Positions 1 through 8,437 of a stretch of 41,712 bases of DNA are shown here, piece after piece. The translations under genes and the position numbers were made by a program. Below the pieces are notes generated by a model. That model did no database searches and was not told the DNA's origin. It worked only from the letters and a program-made list of their open reading frames with translations. Positions within the stretch are counted from its first letter, which is position 1. Every line of letters begins with the position of its first letter. Source of the DNA: Bacteroides sp. GTDB taxonomy: Bacteria; Bacteroidota; Bacteroidia; Bacteroidales; Bacteroidaceae. The stretch spans positions 1 to 41,712 of the forward strand of contig JAUNJD010000003.1 of the NCBI GenBank assembly GCA_030523205.1, written 5' to 3'.

Positions 1-323
1 CCCGCTTCGTCCCCTCCCCCCAACCGGTATCGAGCGTGAAGAAGTGGATTGCCCACAGCGAAGGATTTGCCAAAGGCGAACTGCACATCAACGAACGCGC
101 CACGCAGATATTGGCTTCGGACAAGGCTGCCAGTATTCTGCCCGTAGGCATCACAGCCATCGAGGGTGAGTTCGAGAAGGACGACATCGTACGCATCATC
201 GACTCCGAAGGACGACCCATCGGTGTAGGGAAAGCCAACTGCGACTCCTCGCAGGCACGCGAGGAAATGGGCAAGCATGGCAAGAAGCCAGTAGTGCACT
301 ACGACTACCTGTATATAGAGTAA
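1..323 (+). CDS. proB: Glutamate 5-kinase, C-terminal part (5' end outside window)
   Basis: Only the last ~107 codons are present; the reading frame is open from base 3 and runs off the left edge. The visible part is the end of the kinase domain (RFVPSPQPVSSVKKWIAHS) followed by a PUA domain (GELHINERA, then PVGITAIEGEF and a region near DSEGRPIGVGKAN). ProB makes gamma-glutamyl phosphate from glutamate and ATP, the first step of proline synthesis, in the cytoplasm. A GTG at 36 should not be taken as the start, because the conserved sequence continues upstream of it. proA follows after 117 bases, the usual partner. Confidence 0.93.
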   Translation, partial: RFVPSPQPVSSVKKWIAHSEGFAKGELHINERATQILASDKAASILPVGITAIEGEFEKDDIVRIIDSEGRPIGVGKANCDSSQAREEMGKHGKKPVVHYDYLYIE

Positions 324-404
324 AACGACCCGTAGAATAGGCTTGGTTTGAATTTTCAGACAGAATACTTCTATATATAAGGTACATTGCAAGCCATAAA
401 TCAC

Positions 405-412
405 TACATTTG
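405..412 (+). promoter_or_regulatory. Possible Bacteroides -7 element before proA
   Basis: TACATTTG fits the Bacteroides -7 consensus TAnnTTTG and lies 28 bases before proA, in the 117-base proB-proA gap. I see no good TTTG at the -33 distance, so this may be an internal promoter or chance. Confidence 0.3.
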
Positions 413-440
413 TCCCGAAAATCCTTAAAACCACAAAATA

Positions 441-1691
441 ATGAATCTGAATAATACATTTGCCGACGTGCAAGAGGCGAGCCGCGAGCTGCTGGCACTG
501 ACCGATGCGGAAATCAACGAGATTCTGCTGGCCGTGGCCGATGCAGCCATTGCCAACAAGGACTTCATCTTGTCCGAGAACGAGAAGGATCTGAAACGCA
601 TGGACCCGTCCAACTCCAAATACGACCGCCTAAAGCTGACCGAAGCCCGTCTGCAAGGCATTGCCGCCGATACACGCAAGGTAGCCAGCCTACCCTCTCC
701 GCTGGGACGCACATTGAAAGAGAACGTTCTGCCCAACGGACTGAAGATTAAGCGTGTCAGCGTGCCCTTCGGTGTCATCGGCATCATCTACGAAGCACGC
801 CCCAACGTGAGCTTCGACGTATTCTCCCTCTGCCTAAAGAGCGGCAATGCCTGCATACTGAAGGGCGGAAGCGATGCCGACTGCTCCAACCGGGCCATCG
901 TCAGCGTCATTCACGATGTACTGAAGCACTTCCAAGTGAATACGCACGTGGTAGAACTGTTGCCTGCCGACCGCGAAGCAACTGCTGAGCTGCTTCATGC
1001 CAACGGATATGTGGACCTGCTGATTCCACGAGGCAGCAGTAACCTCATCAACTTTGTACGCCAGAATGCCACGATACCCGTCATTGAGACCGGTGCAGGC
1101 ATCTGCCATACCTACTTCGACCATTATGGCGACGTGAAGAAGGGTGCCGCCATCATCAACAATGCCAAGACGCGCCGCGTCAGCGTGTGCAATGCCTTGG
1201 ACTGCGTGCTTATCGACTCCGACCGCTTGGCAGACTTGCCGGCTCTGTGCGAACCTTTGCAAGCCAGCCATGTCATCATCTATGCCGATGCGCCTGCATA
1301 CGCTGCACTGCACGGTCACTATCCCGCCCCGTTGCTGAAGCAAGCCACGCTGGAAGACTACGGTACGGAGTTCCTCGACTATAAAATGGCCATCAAGACG
1401 GTAGATACCATCCGAGAAGCTCTGGACCACATCCGCAAGTATGGCTCCAAGCACAGCGAATGCATCGTCACCGAAGACCCTCTGCGTGCCGAAGGCTTCT
1501 GCCGCGATGTAGATGCCGCTTGCGTCTATGTCAATGCCCCCACCTCGTTCACCGACGGTGCACAGTTCGGCTTAGGAGCAGAGATAGGCATCAGTACCCA
1601 GAAGTTGCACGCCCGCGGTCCCATGGCATTGGAGGAAATAACGACGTATAAATGGATTATTGAAGGGAATGGACAAATAAGGGAAGCATAG
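441..1691 (+). CDS. proA: Gamma-glutamyl phosphate reductase (glutamate-5-semialdehyde dehydrogenase)
   Basis: The 416-residue protein has the normal ProA length. It reduces gamma-glutamyl phosphate to glutamate-5-semialdehyde with NADPH, the second step of proline synthesis. Recognisable blocks are [12 protein letters not shown] (~117-128), [11 protein letters not shown] (~140-150), [13 protein letters not shown] (~194-206) and the aldehyde-dehydrogenase catalytic cysteine in [10 protein letters not shown] (C250). The C-terminal [17 protein letters not shown] is typical of the family. The ATG at 441 begins the conserved N-terminus. It follows proB and precedes argF' by 28 bases, so all three can be co-transcribed. 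Confidence 0.97.
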   Translation: MNLNNTFADVQEASRELLALTDAEINEILLAVADAAIANKDFILSENEKDLKRMDPSNSKYDRLKLTEARLQGIAADTRKVASLPSPLGRTLKENVLPNGLKIKRVSVPFGVIGIIYEARPNVSFDVFSLCLKSGNACILKGGSDADCSNRAIVSVIHDVLKHFQVNTHVVELLPADREATAELLHANGYVDLLIPRGSSNLINFVRQNATIPVIETGAGICHTYFDHYGDVKKGAAIINNAKTRRVSVCNALDCVLIDSDRLADLPALCEPLQASHVIIYADAPAYAALHGHYPAPLLKQATLEDYGTEFLDYKMAIKTVDTIREALDHIRKYGSKHSECIVTEDPLRAEGFCRDVDAACVYVNAPTSFTDGAQFGLGAEIGISTQKLHARGPMALEEITTYKWIIEGNGQIREA

Positions 1692-1719
1692 AATTAAAAA
1701 ACTCAAAACTCAAAAAGAT

Positions 1720-2673
1720 ATGAAGAATTTTACTTGTGTGCAGGACATCGGCAATCTGAAGACTGCACTGGACGAAGCATTTGAGATAAAGAAAGACCGT
1801 TTTAAATATGTAGAGTTGGGGCGCAACAAGACGTTGATGATGATTTTCTTCAACTCCAGCCTACGCACTCGCCTCAGCACGCAGAAGGCTGCTTTGAATC
1901 TGGGTATGAACGTCATCGTGCTCGACATCAACCAAGGTGCTTGGAAGCTGGAGACTGAACGCGGTGTCATCATGGACGGCGACAAGCCCGAGCATTTGCT
2001 GGAAGCCATCCCCGTCATGGGCTGCTACTGCGACGTTATCGGTGTTCGCTCGTTTGCCCGCTTCGAGAACCGTGACTACGACTACAACGAAGTGATTCTG
2101 AATCAGTTCATCCAATATTCCGGTCGCCCCGTATTCTCGATGGAGGCCGCTACGCGCCATCCGCTGCAAAGCTTTGCCGACCTCATCACAATTGAGGAAT
2201 ATAAGAAAACGGCTCGCCCGAAGATTGTAATGACTTGGGCTCCGCATCCGCGCCCACTGCCGCAAGCTGTGCCCAACTCCTTTGCCGAGTGGATGAACGC
2301 CACGGATTATGACTTCGTCATCACCCATCCCGAAGGCTACGAGCTCGACCCGAAGTTCGTAGGCAATGCCCGTGTGGAATACGACCAAATGAAAGCCTTC
2401 GAAGGTGCCGACTTTGTATATGCCAAGAACTGGGCAGCCTACACCGGCGACAACTACGGTCAGATACTGAGCAAGGACCGCGCCTGGACCGTCAGCGACC
2501 GTCAGATGGCTGTCACCAACAATGCTTACTTCATGCACTGTCTGCCCGTGCGCCGCAACATGATTGTGACGGACGACGTCATCGAAAGCCCGCAGTCCAT
2601 CGTAATACCCGAAGCCGCCAACCGCGAGATTTCGGCCACAGTGGTGCTGAAGAGACTGGTGGAGAGCTTGTAA
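1720..2673 (+). CDS. argF': N-succinyl-L-ornithine carbamoyltransferase
   Basis: This 317-residue transcarbamylase has the phosphate-binding loop FFNSSLRTR (43-51) and the HCLPVRR motif (273-279). Residue 90 is proline, in GDKPEHLLEAIP. Pro90 is the residue that distinguishes the Bacteroides fragilis N-succinylornithine enzyme from N-acetylornithine carbamoyltransferases, which have Glu at the matching site. It therefore most likely transfers carbamoyl phosphate to N-succinylornithine in the succinylated arginine route of Bacteroidetes. It lies directly downstream of proBA, tying arginine and proline synthesis, both glutamate-derived, into one transcription unit. An acetylornithine preference is the alternative but is disfavoured by Pro90. 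Confidence 0.95.
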   Translation: MKNFTCVQDIGNLKTALDEAFEIKKDRFKYVELGRNKTLMMIFFNSSLRTRLSTQKAALNLGMNVIVLDINQGAWKLETERGVIMDGDKPEHLLEAIPVMGCYCDVIGVRSFARFENRDYDYNEVILNQFIQYSGRPVFSMEAATRHPLQSFADLITIEEYKKTARPKIVMTWAPHPRPLPQAVPNSFAEWMNATDYDFVITHPEGYELDPKFVGNARVEYDQMKAFEGADFVYAKNWAAYTGDNYGQILSKDRAWTVSDRQMAVTNNAYFMHCLPVRRNMIVTDDVIESPQSIVIPEAANREISATVVLKRLVESL

Positions 2674-2690
2674 GATAAAAGCAGTAAGAT

Positions 2691-2747
2691 AAAAAACGAA
2701 TAGAGCGGACGAAGCGGATAAATTAATTCCGCCTAATCCGCTCTATT
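2691..2747 (-). terminator. Rho-independent terminator between argF' and the rhodanese gene
   Basis: The arms AATAGAGCGGA (2699-2709) and TCCGCTCTATT (2737-2747) are perfect complements, with an inner GCGGA/TCCGC stem. On the minus strand the stem is followed by six T (complement of 2691-2696), so it should end the minus-strand transcript. On the plus strand the T-tract is weak. The arms have a short-period make-up (repeated GCGGA), like other hairpin repeats in this window. Confidence 0.75.
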
Positions 2748-2824
2748 TGTATCCAATAGATTCACTGTGACGAGTTGTGGATACGTTCTCCACAGTACAT
2801 TTCATGTTCCTTACAGGCCGGCTA

Positions 2825-3211
2825 TTACTTTTCTATTGCTTCGCCAGCTTCTGTCCAACCCAGGAAACCTTTGTCCAGTTCGTACACCTTGTAACCGCGC
2901 TTGCTCAAGATGGAAGCCGCTTGCTTGCTACGCTTGCCACTGCGGCAGTACAGAGCAACAGGACGCTCCTTCTGAAGTGTGGAATCGGCCATAGACGCAA
3001 ATTCGTCATCCATCACATTGATGTTGATGCTACCGGCAATATGGCCTTCAGAATATTCGGCTACGGTACGGACATCCAAGCGCTGCACATCGGGGTCGGC
3101 TATGAAGGCTGCAAAATCAGCCACCGTCATCGACTGGAAATCACCGCCCTTCTGCTGACAGGAGAACAAGCTGGAGAAACAAACACAAAGACTGGCAAAA
3201 AAGTATTTCAT
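2825..3211 (-). CDS. Rhodanese-like lipoprotein
   Basis: The 128-residue protein starts with a signal peptide and a lipobox-like end (SLFSC, C18), so it is probably a lipoprotein in the periplasm. The rest is one rhodanese domain: LDVRTVAEYSEGHIAGSINI (45-64) and the active-site loop YCRSGKRS with the persulfide-forming C89. Single-domain periplasmic rhodaneses move sulfane sulfur; the acceptor is not evident here. It sits 35 bases downstream of the NigD-like gene on the same strand and may share its transcript. A strong terminator follows. Confidence 0.85.
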   Translation of the reverse strand: MKYFFASLCVCFSSLFSCQQKGGDFQSMTVADFAAFIADPDVQRLDVRTVAEYSEGHIAGSININVMDDEFASMADSTLQKERPVALYCRSGKRSKQAASILSKRGYKVYELDKGFLGWTEAGEAIEK

Positions 3212-3246
3212 GATAAAATTTCAGATTTTAGATTTCAATATTGAGG

Positions 3247-3927
3247 TTATTTCGATGGCGTATATGTGAACTCGTGCGTAGAAGTCTCATCATCGTCCGT
3301 GTAAAGCGTGAAGCGAATGGTGACTTTCTCCACTCCGTCGGTGGCATACTGCTGCAAGGGGACAGAGAGGTAAGCCGTCTTGGTGTAGTCCTCCACTTCG
3401 CTGGTGACACCATGATAAAGAAGCAGGCTGACAACAGGCTGACCGTCGTCGTCAGTAGTCACTTCATCCTCCACGAAGTGCAGCGTATGGGTGCCTTGCT
3501 GCTTCACGCCAAGCAAGATGTTCAGGTAGTTATAGCCCAACCAAATACTACGGATGCTGGCAGGAGCTGTTTCCACACCGTCTTCAAACTTATCGGCCGT
3601 CTGTGGAATAGGAGCAATGGCTTTCGCCAGTGAGTACAGTTTGACGCCTTCCACCGCACCGGCATCATCGGTCTGCACCTCGTAGTAACTCACTATGCGC
3701 ACAATGGAGTCGGGGGTTACTACGGTGCCCGAGGCATCGGTTGCCACGGCGTAAGTGTCTCCCTCGTCCGTCAGTATAGAAGTAAACGTACCGTCGGAAC
3801 CGGAATAAGCCGTAAGGAATTCCAGCTTCACGGAAGGATAGTAGTAATCGTCGTCGCCACAGGAAGTCAGCATGGACAGCAAACTCAACAGCAGGACGCA
3901 GAAGGGCAGACTGTAATATTTACTCAT
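3247..3927 (-). CDS. NigD-like lipoprotein
   Basis: This 226-residue protein has a signal peptide ending in a lipobox (SMLTSC, C23) followed by an Asp-rich stretch (GDDDYYYPS), the Bacteroidetes signal associated with surface lipoproteins. Blocks such as SIWLGYNYLNILLGVKQQG and the C-terminal half with LLLYHG are those of the NigD family, first named in a B. fragilis operon of unknown function. I infer an exported surface or periplasmic protein; no catalytic motif is visible. Its neighbours (acyltransferase upstream, rhodanese downstream) give no clear clue. Confidence 0.7.
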   Translation of the reverse strand: MSKYYSLPFCVLLLSLLSMLTSCGDDDYYYPSVKLEFLTAYSGSDGTFTSILTDEGDTYAVATDASGTVVTPDSIVRIVSYYEVQTDDAGAVEGVKLYSLAKAIAPIPQTADKFEDGVETAPASIRSIWLGYNYLNILLGVKQQGTHTLHFVEDEVTTDDDGQPVVSLLLYHGVTSEVEDYTKTAYLSVPLQQYATDGVEKVTIRFTLYTDDDETSTHEFTYTPSK

Positions 3928-3982
3928 AATCGTATTTCATTATCGGTTCGTATGTTTCCTTTTGATAGCCGGAAGCTGTACA

Positions 3983-5128
3983 TCAGACACCGCTTGCCTC
4001 CAAGTAATTGTTCAGCGGGTTGGCATACATCGTGAGCAACCGCTCACGCAGGAAAGGCACATCCTTGTCGGGCAAGGTGATGCGCTCCAACTGAGCATTG
4101 AGGTAGGCTTCGAAGCGTGCCCTGTCTTCGGGCGTATAGTTGGCAGCAAAAGCTTCGGTACCCGACAGCAGGTCATGAGCCACGTAGTTGTTGGGGTACA
4201 TACGGTAATTAGCATGGATTCTGCTATCTACCAGCGAAGAAATGCGGGCAAAGAGTTCGGGCTTGGGCAAAGAGCGGTCGAGGGTAGCAAGAGCATCGTT
4301 GATGCAGGGAGCCACATGGAAGTGTACACGCCCCTTATAACCAAAGATGCCAGTCTGCATATTCAGCAGGTCATCAGCAGTCGATTTCTTGAAACCGGGG
4401 ATGTCACGCTTCTGCTGAAACTCCTGCGCCTTGAGGTAATCGCAAGGGTCGTACTCGTAGGAAATGGAGAGGGGGGCAATGTTCAGTTCCTGCAAGCGGT
4501 CGATGATGTGACCTTCGCCACCCATGGCCAGCATCTTGAGCACACTGTCCTGCGTGCGGTCGTTGGAATCCTTGGCGCGACCTTCGCGTTGGGCAATCCA
4601 GATGGACTGATTCTTCTCGCCGATGGTGTAGTGCATATAGCGCGACATACGTGCCGACGACTCCAATATCTGACGCATGGACAGTCCGCGCTGCACGATG
4701 AAAGACTTGTTGACGCGCACCAATTTCTTAATCCAAGGATAAATCAGCAGGTTGTCGCCAATGGCAATTTCTACCGTATCCAGTCCCAAGTCAATCAGCA
4801 GGACGGAGAGGAAGCCGGAGTCTAGTACGATGTCGCGATGATTGGACATATAGGTATAGGCCCGTTGCTTGTCCGTCAGAGCGGTATGGTCCAGCGTAAC
4901 TCCGTCGGTAGCATCTTTCATAAGCTTCTTCAGCAGTCCGTAGCAGAAAGTCTTCTGAAAGTCGAGCTTGGTCTTGCAGGCACGCATTTGCTGTGCAATG
5001 GCGGCAAAGGGCACTCCCGGCATAACGACACTAACAGCCTGTTGGAAAGCCGGGTCGGCAATCAGTTCCTCATAGATTTGAGGCAACTCACTGTCGTGAT
5101 AAGGGCGGATTTCGTCAAACTCAGTCAT
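3983..5128 (-). CDS. PlsC-like glycerophospholipid acyltransferase family protein
   Basis: The 381-residue protein has blocks resembling the PlsB/PlsC acyltransferase fold: SNHRDIVLDSGF (95-106, block I), FIVQRG (143-148, block II), SIWIAQREGRAKDS (175-188, block III, like FPEG) and NIAPLSISYEYDP (block IV). It probably acylates a glycerolipid or other lipid at the inner membrane. Block I reads H97-x5-D103 rather than the canonical H-x4-D, which is unusual. It has no signal peptide. The gene lies 82 bases downstream of ddl on the same strand. Confidence 0.72.
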   Translation of the reverse strand: MTEFDEIRPYHDSELPQIYEELIADPAFQQAVSVVMPGVPFAAIAQQMRACKTKLDFQKTFCYGLLKKLMKDATDGVTLDHTALTDKQRAYTYMSNHRDIVLDSGFLSVLLIDLGLDTVEIAIGDNLLIYPWIKKLVRVNKSFIVQRGLSMRQILESSARMSRYMHYTIGEKNQSIWIAQREGRAKDSNDRTQDSVLKMLAMGGEGHIIDRLQELNIAPLSISYEYDPCDYLKAQEFQQKRDIPGFKKSTADDLLNMQTGIFGYKGRVHFHVAPCINDALATLDRSLPKPELFARISSLVDSRIHANYRMYPNNYVAHDLLSGTEAFAANYTPEDRARFEAYLNAQLERITLPDKDVPFLRERLLTMYANPLNNYLEASGV

Positions 5129-5188
5129 AATCTTTATTTTTTAGTTATTTAGAAGAAGAACGCAGATGACGCTGACAAGCGCCAGCCC

Positions 5189-5215
5189 ATTCTTCATTTT
5201 TCATTCTTCATTAAA
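5189..5215. repeat. Partial copy of the TGAAGAAT short-period repeat
   Basis: ATTCTTCATTTTTCATTCTT and the following CATTAAA repeat the ATTCTTCA unit and overlap the stop codon of ddl (TAA, complement of 5211-5213). It matches an arm of the hairpin found in frame at 23904-23980. Confidence 0.6.
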
Positions 5216-6191
5216 GAAGGAATTTATTCTCAATGATGTCCGTCATCACATCCTTGATGTCCAGTCCGGCGGCACGCACCTGCTGGGGGATGAAGCTGGC
5301 AGTCGTCATGCCGGGCGTGGTGTTCACTTCCAGCAGATTGATTTTCTCACCGGCAGTGACGATGTAGTCCACACGGATAAGGCCCTGCGCACCCAGTATG
5401 TCGTAGATAGCCAAGGTGAGCTTCTGCACACGGTCGCTCAGTTCTTCGGAAATGCGGGCAGGAGTAATCTCATCCGACTCACCGTTGTACTTGGCCTCGT
5501 AGTCGAAGTATTCGTTGTGGCTGACAACCTCGGTAACGGGGAAGACGACGGACTTCGTACGTGTCTTGTAGCAACCGCAAGTCAGTTCAGTACCCTCCAT
5601 GAAAGCTTCTATCAGCACCTCCTGTGCCTCTTCAAAAGCTTTGGCAATGGCGGGCTGTATCTGTTCGCGGGTTTTCACCTTGGTCACTCCAAAGCTGGAT
5701 CCTCCGAGACTGGGCTTGATGAAACAAGGCAAACCGATTTTCTCCAGCACATCTTCATCTGCAATGGTCTGTCCGCCACGCAACAAGATGGAATCGGCTA
5801 TGCGGACACCGAAACCCTTCAGGAATTGGTTGCAGGCAAACTTGTCGTAAGTGAGCGAAGCCGCCAATACGCCGCAACAGGAATAAGGGATGTGCAACAT
5901 ATCGAAATATCCCTGCAAACGTCCGTCCTCGCCCGGAGTGCCGTGTATGGTGATGTAGGCAAAGTCGAAAGTTGTCTTCTGTCCGTTCAGCACAAAGCTG
6001 AAGTCGTTGCGGTCAACGGGTGTCTTGGTGCCGTCGGGAAGCTGCACGTGCCAGTCCAGCCCGTGCATCTCTACTATATATAAGGTGTACTTCTCCTTGT
6101 CGATGAAGGAGTAGATGCCCTGCGCACTGCGCAAGGAAACGTGGTACTCGGAGGTGTCGCCTCCGCCCACAATGGCAATCGTACGTTTCAT
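5211..6191 (-). CDS. ddl: D-alanine--D-alanine ligase
   Basis: The 326-residue ATP-grasp enzyme joins two D-alanines for the peptidoglycan precursor, in the cytoplasm. N-terminal IVGGGDTSEYHVSLRSAQ, HGTPGEDGRLQGYFDMLHIPY, the loop EYFDYEAKY and the C-terminal metal-site region RVDYIV...LLEVNTTPGMT are all present. The YEAKY tyrosine is the arrangement of D-Ala-D-Ala enzymes rather than D-Ala-D-Lac ligases. Its ATG overlaps the rluD-like stop codon (ATGA, 6188-6191), so the two are translationally coupled. The stop codon lies inside a repeat fragment. Confidence 0.97.
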   Translation of the reverse strand: MKRTIAIVGGGDTSEYHVSLRSAQGIYSFIDKEKYTLYIVEMHGLDWHVQLPDGTKTPVDRNDFSFVLNGQKTTFDFAYITIHGTPGEDGRLQGYFDMLHIPYSCCGVLAASLTYDKFACNQFLKGFGVRIADSILLRGGQTIADEDVLEKIGLPCFIKPSLGGSSFGVTKVKTREQIQPAIAKAFEEAQEVLIEAFMEGTELTCGCYKTRTKSVVFPVTEVVSHNEYFDYEAKYNGESDEITPARISEELSDRVQKLTLAIYDILGAQGLIRVDYIVTAGEKINLLEVNTTPGMTTASFIPQQVRAAGLDIKDVMTDIIENKFLL

Positions 6192-7252
6192 TCTAAATCT
6201 CTGTTACTGATGTAGCCTCTCCATTTGTCTATCAGCCGGGCCATGTCGTCGGGCAACTCGGAAGTGAAGTACATTTCCTCGCCGGTGGCGGGATGCACAA
6301 AGCCCAGTGTCATGGCGTGCAGGGCCTGCCGAGGACAGACTTCGAAGCAATTGTTTACAAACTGTTTATATTTGGCAAAATGTGTACCTTTCAATATCTC
6401 ATGACCTCCATACCGCTCATCGTTGAAGAGTATGTGCCCGATGTGCTTCATGTGCACACGTATCTGATGCGTACGTCCGGTCTCAAGGATACACTCCACG
6501 AGGGTGACGTAGCCCAGCCGTTCGAGCACACGATAGTGGGTGATGGCATGTTTGCCTTGGTCGTCGGGCAGGACGGCCATCTGCATACGGTCCTTGGGGT
6601 TGCGCCCGATGTTGCCCACGATGGTACCTTCGTCCTGCTCCACGTTGCCCCAAACGAGGGCACGGTAGCGGCGTTTGGTGGTCTTGTTGAAGAATTGGTT
6701 GCCCAAGTTGGTCTTGGCATCGGGGGTCTTGGCAATGACCAGCAGGCCGGAAGTATCCTTGTCAATGCGGTGCACCAATCCAACGTGCGGGTCGTTGGCG
6801 TCGTAGTCAGGGATGTCCTTCATGTGCCAGGCAATGGCGTTGACCAGCGTACCACGGTAGTTGCCATGTCCGGGGTGTACCACGAGACCCGGCGGCTTGT
6901 TCACCACCATCAGGTACTTGTCTTCATAGACGATGTTCAGGGGAATATCTTCGGGGATGACTTCGTTCTCGTATCGCGGACGGTCCATCATGACGGTAAT
7001 GACATCCAGCGGCTTCACCTTGTAGCTACTCTTCACCGGTTTGCCGTTGGCCATGACGAAGCCGGCATCGGCGGCCTTCTGTATGCGGTTGCGCGAGGCA
7101 TTGGTGATGCGGTCGAACAGGTATTTATCTACACGAATCATCTCCTGCCCCTTGTCCACCACCACACGGAAGTGCTCGTAGAGCTGTGCCTCCTCACCGA
7201 CCGGTTCAATGTCGTCAAGGTCATCGTTCACTATATCATCGTCGTCTATCAT
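6188..7252 (-). CDS. RluD/RluA-family pseudouridine synthase
   Basis: At 354 residues this has an acidic N-terminus, an S4 RNA-binding domain (RVDKYLFDRI to about residue 85) and the RluA catalytic domain with HRIDKDTSG (161-169), where D164 is the nucleophile. RTHQIRVHMKHIGH further on is also typical. The S4 domain suggests a 23S rRNA target as in E. coli RluD, but exact position cannot be read from sequence. It is followed by ddl with a 4-base overlap and preceded by the PASTA gene after 66 bases. Confidence 0.93.
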   Translation of the reverse strand: MIDDDDIVNDDLDDIEPVGEEAQLYEHFRVVVDKGQEMIRVDKYLFDRITNASRNRIQKAADAGFVMANGKPVKSSYKVKPLDVITVMMDRPRYENEVIPEDIPLNIVYEDKYLMVVNKPPGLVVHPGHGNYRGTLVNAIAWHMKDIPDYDANDPHVGLVHRIDKDTSGLLVIAKTPDAKTNLGNQFFNKTTKRRYRALVWGNVEQDEGTIVGNIGRNPKDRMQMAVLPDDQGKHAITHYRVLERLGYVTLVECILETGRTHQIRVHMKHIGHILFNDERYGGHEILKGTHFAKYKQFVNNCFEVCPRQALHAMTLGFVHPATGEEMYFTSELPDDMARLIDKWRGYISNRDLE

Positions 7253-7254
7253 GT

Positions 7255-7304
7255 GAGTTCTTGAGTTTTTCTGTTTTTTTGAGTTCTTGGAGTTCTCGCC
7301 ATCA
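7255..7304. repeat. GAGTTCTTGAGTT-type short repeat
   Basis: GAGTTCTTGAGTTTTT and TTTTTTGAGTTCTTGGAGTT form a direct repeat of the GAGTT unit in the PASTA-rluD gap. A reverse-complement relative (AACTCAAAACTCAAAAA) lies between proA and argF' at about 1697-1716, and another fragment lies at 41695-41707. Confidence 0.45.
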
Positions 7305-7318
7305 CCTTGCCCTCTTTT

Positions 7319-8002
7319 CTAGAACCAAGGGTCATCGCTGCTGTCGGAAGAGACATGCTTCTCGGTAGGCACCACCCCTTTGTCTTCTTCCCTTATGCTT
7401 CGCGGTGTCATGCCTTCGACGGACATAAGGGAATCGGGCAACAGTTCATCTTCGCCATTGCCAACCACAATGACCAACGAAGAGCCCACCGGCACCTGCT
7501 CGTCCTGCTCCAACAATCTGCCTTTGTATTTCACGCCATATACCCAGTCTTTCTCGCCCGCTATCTGTTCTATCTCCACCAAGCGGAAACCGGCAGCAAG
7601 CAGACGGGCCTCCGCCTGACGAAGCGAACTGTTGTCGGCCACATCGGGCACGGCACAGCGGGGAATGGCCAATGTATTGATGGTCAGATAGACAATACGT
7701 CCTTCCTTCACCTTCTGCCCCGCAGAAGGGCTATATTCCAAGATGCATCCGGCTGTCAGATTCTTGACATACGTAGAGTCGGCCACTACACACGATAGGC
7801 CACGATTGCGGAAGATTCTTTCAGCCTCGCCCACTCTCATGCCCTTTACGTCGGGCACCACCACCGCTTCACCGTGACGGGTGTAAGCATCCAGCCCTTT
7901 CAGCACGCCATATATCACTCCGGCCACGACTATCACCATCGCCAAGAGGTTCAGCCAGAAAAACTTATTCTGTTGAAAAGAAAAAAATCCTTTTATGGTC
8001 AT
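7319..8002 (-). CDS. Membrane-anchored PASTA-domain protein
   Basis: The 227-residue protein has a short cytoplasmic N-terminus, one transmembrane helix (about 15-36) and an extracytoplasmic part with PASTA-type repeats: VVPDVKGMRVGEAERIFRNR, then YSPSAGQKVKEGRIVYLTIN, then VPDVADNSSLRQAEARLLAA. PASTA domains bind peptidoglycan or muropeptides in Firmicutes kinases; here no kinase domain is attached, as usual in Bacteroidetes. The ATG at 8002 is chosen because the upstream TTG at 8026 overlaps a -7 promoter element. Co-orientation with rluD and ddl suggests one unit with a cell-wall link. The C-terminus is acidic and Ser-rich. Confidence 0.85.
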   Translation of the reverse strand: MTIKGFFSFQQNKFFWLNLLAMVIVVAGVIYGVLKGLDAYTRHGEAVVVPDVKGMRVGEAERIFRNRGLSCVVADSTYVKNLTAGCILEYSPSAGQKVKEGRIVYLTINTLAIPRCAVPDVADNSSLRQAEARLLAAGFRLVEIEQIAGEKDWVYGVKYKGRLLEQDEQVPVGSSLVIVVGNGEDELLPDSLMSVEGMTPRSIREEDKGVVPTEKHVSSDSSDDPWF

Positions 8003-8023
8003 AATTCTTTGCGTTATTTGGGG

Positions 8024-8031
8024 CAAAGATA
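8024..8031 (-). promoter_or_regulatory. Bacteroides -7 element for the PASTA-rluD-ddl unit
   Basis: The minus strand reads TATCTTTG, a perfect TAnnTTTG, 22 bases before the chosen ATG. The -33 box is not clear. Confidence 0.5.
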
Positions 8032-8118
8032 GTTATTTATGAAGAATTAAAGAGTGAAAGGATGAAAGAATTAAAGGAAGAGGGGGCGATAAGTTCGGGG
8101 AAATATTCTACCCATCCA

Positions 8119-8150
8119 TTTGTTGGTATCGAAAACAATACCTATCTTTG
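8119..8150 (+). promoter_or_regulatory. Bacteroides-type promoter for the DUF4160/DUF2442 pair
   Basis: TTTG at 8119-8122 and TATCTTTG at 8143-8150 are separated by 20 bases, matching the Bacteroides sigma-factor consensus TTTG-N19/20-TAnnTTTG. The start codon is 27 bases further on. Confidence 0.7.
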
Positions 8151-8176
8151 TATCATAACTCAAAACAAATAGAAAT

Positions 8177-8437
8177 ATGCCGGAAATATTTAGAGCCTTC
8201 GGATTCTCTTTCTTCTTTTTCAGCCATGAGCATGAACCGACTCACGTACACGTCGTGGGGAAAGATGGAAATGCAAAATACGTGTGGAACGGTACAGAAT
8301 TTGAATTTTACGAGCAACATGGCATTAAAGCCAACGACCTGAAAAAGACAAAGATGATGATAGACGAAAACAGCGACATCATTATCCGGCATTGGAACAA
8401 ATATTTTGGAAAGGAGGCAGATTATTATGAAGATTAA
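8177..8437 (+). CDS. DUF4160 small protein
   Basis: This 86-residue protein matches the DUF4160 pattern: MPEIFRAFGFSFFFFSHEHE followed by PTHVHV, then AKYVWNGTEFEF and a C-terminal helix. The His cluster H17/H19/H23/H25 is characteristic. The function is not established. The gene overlaps the next one by 11 bases and has its own strong promoter, the layout of a small two-gene module such as a toxin-antitoxin pair; which partner would be toxic cannot be told from sequence. Confidence 0.8.
   Translation: MPEIFRAFGFSFFFFSHEHEPTHVHVVGKDGNAKYVWNGTEFEFYEQHGIKANDLKKTKMMIDENSDIIIRHWNKYFGKEADYYED
8411..8417 (+). promoter_or_regulatory. Strong Shine-Dalgarno that fixes the DUF2442 start
   Basis: AAGGAGG lies 9 bases before the ATG at 8427, inside the 3' end of the DUF4160 gene. 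Such a perfect site is rare in this window and argues for the ATG at 8427 over the TTG at 8406. Confidence 0.75.

Noticed and set aside
3962..7264. Plus-strand frames of 287, 305 and 323 codons opposite the acyltransferase, ddl and the pseudouridine synthase genes
   Set aside because: All are shadows of well-supported minus-strand genes without family resemblance.
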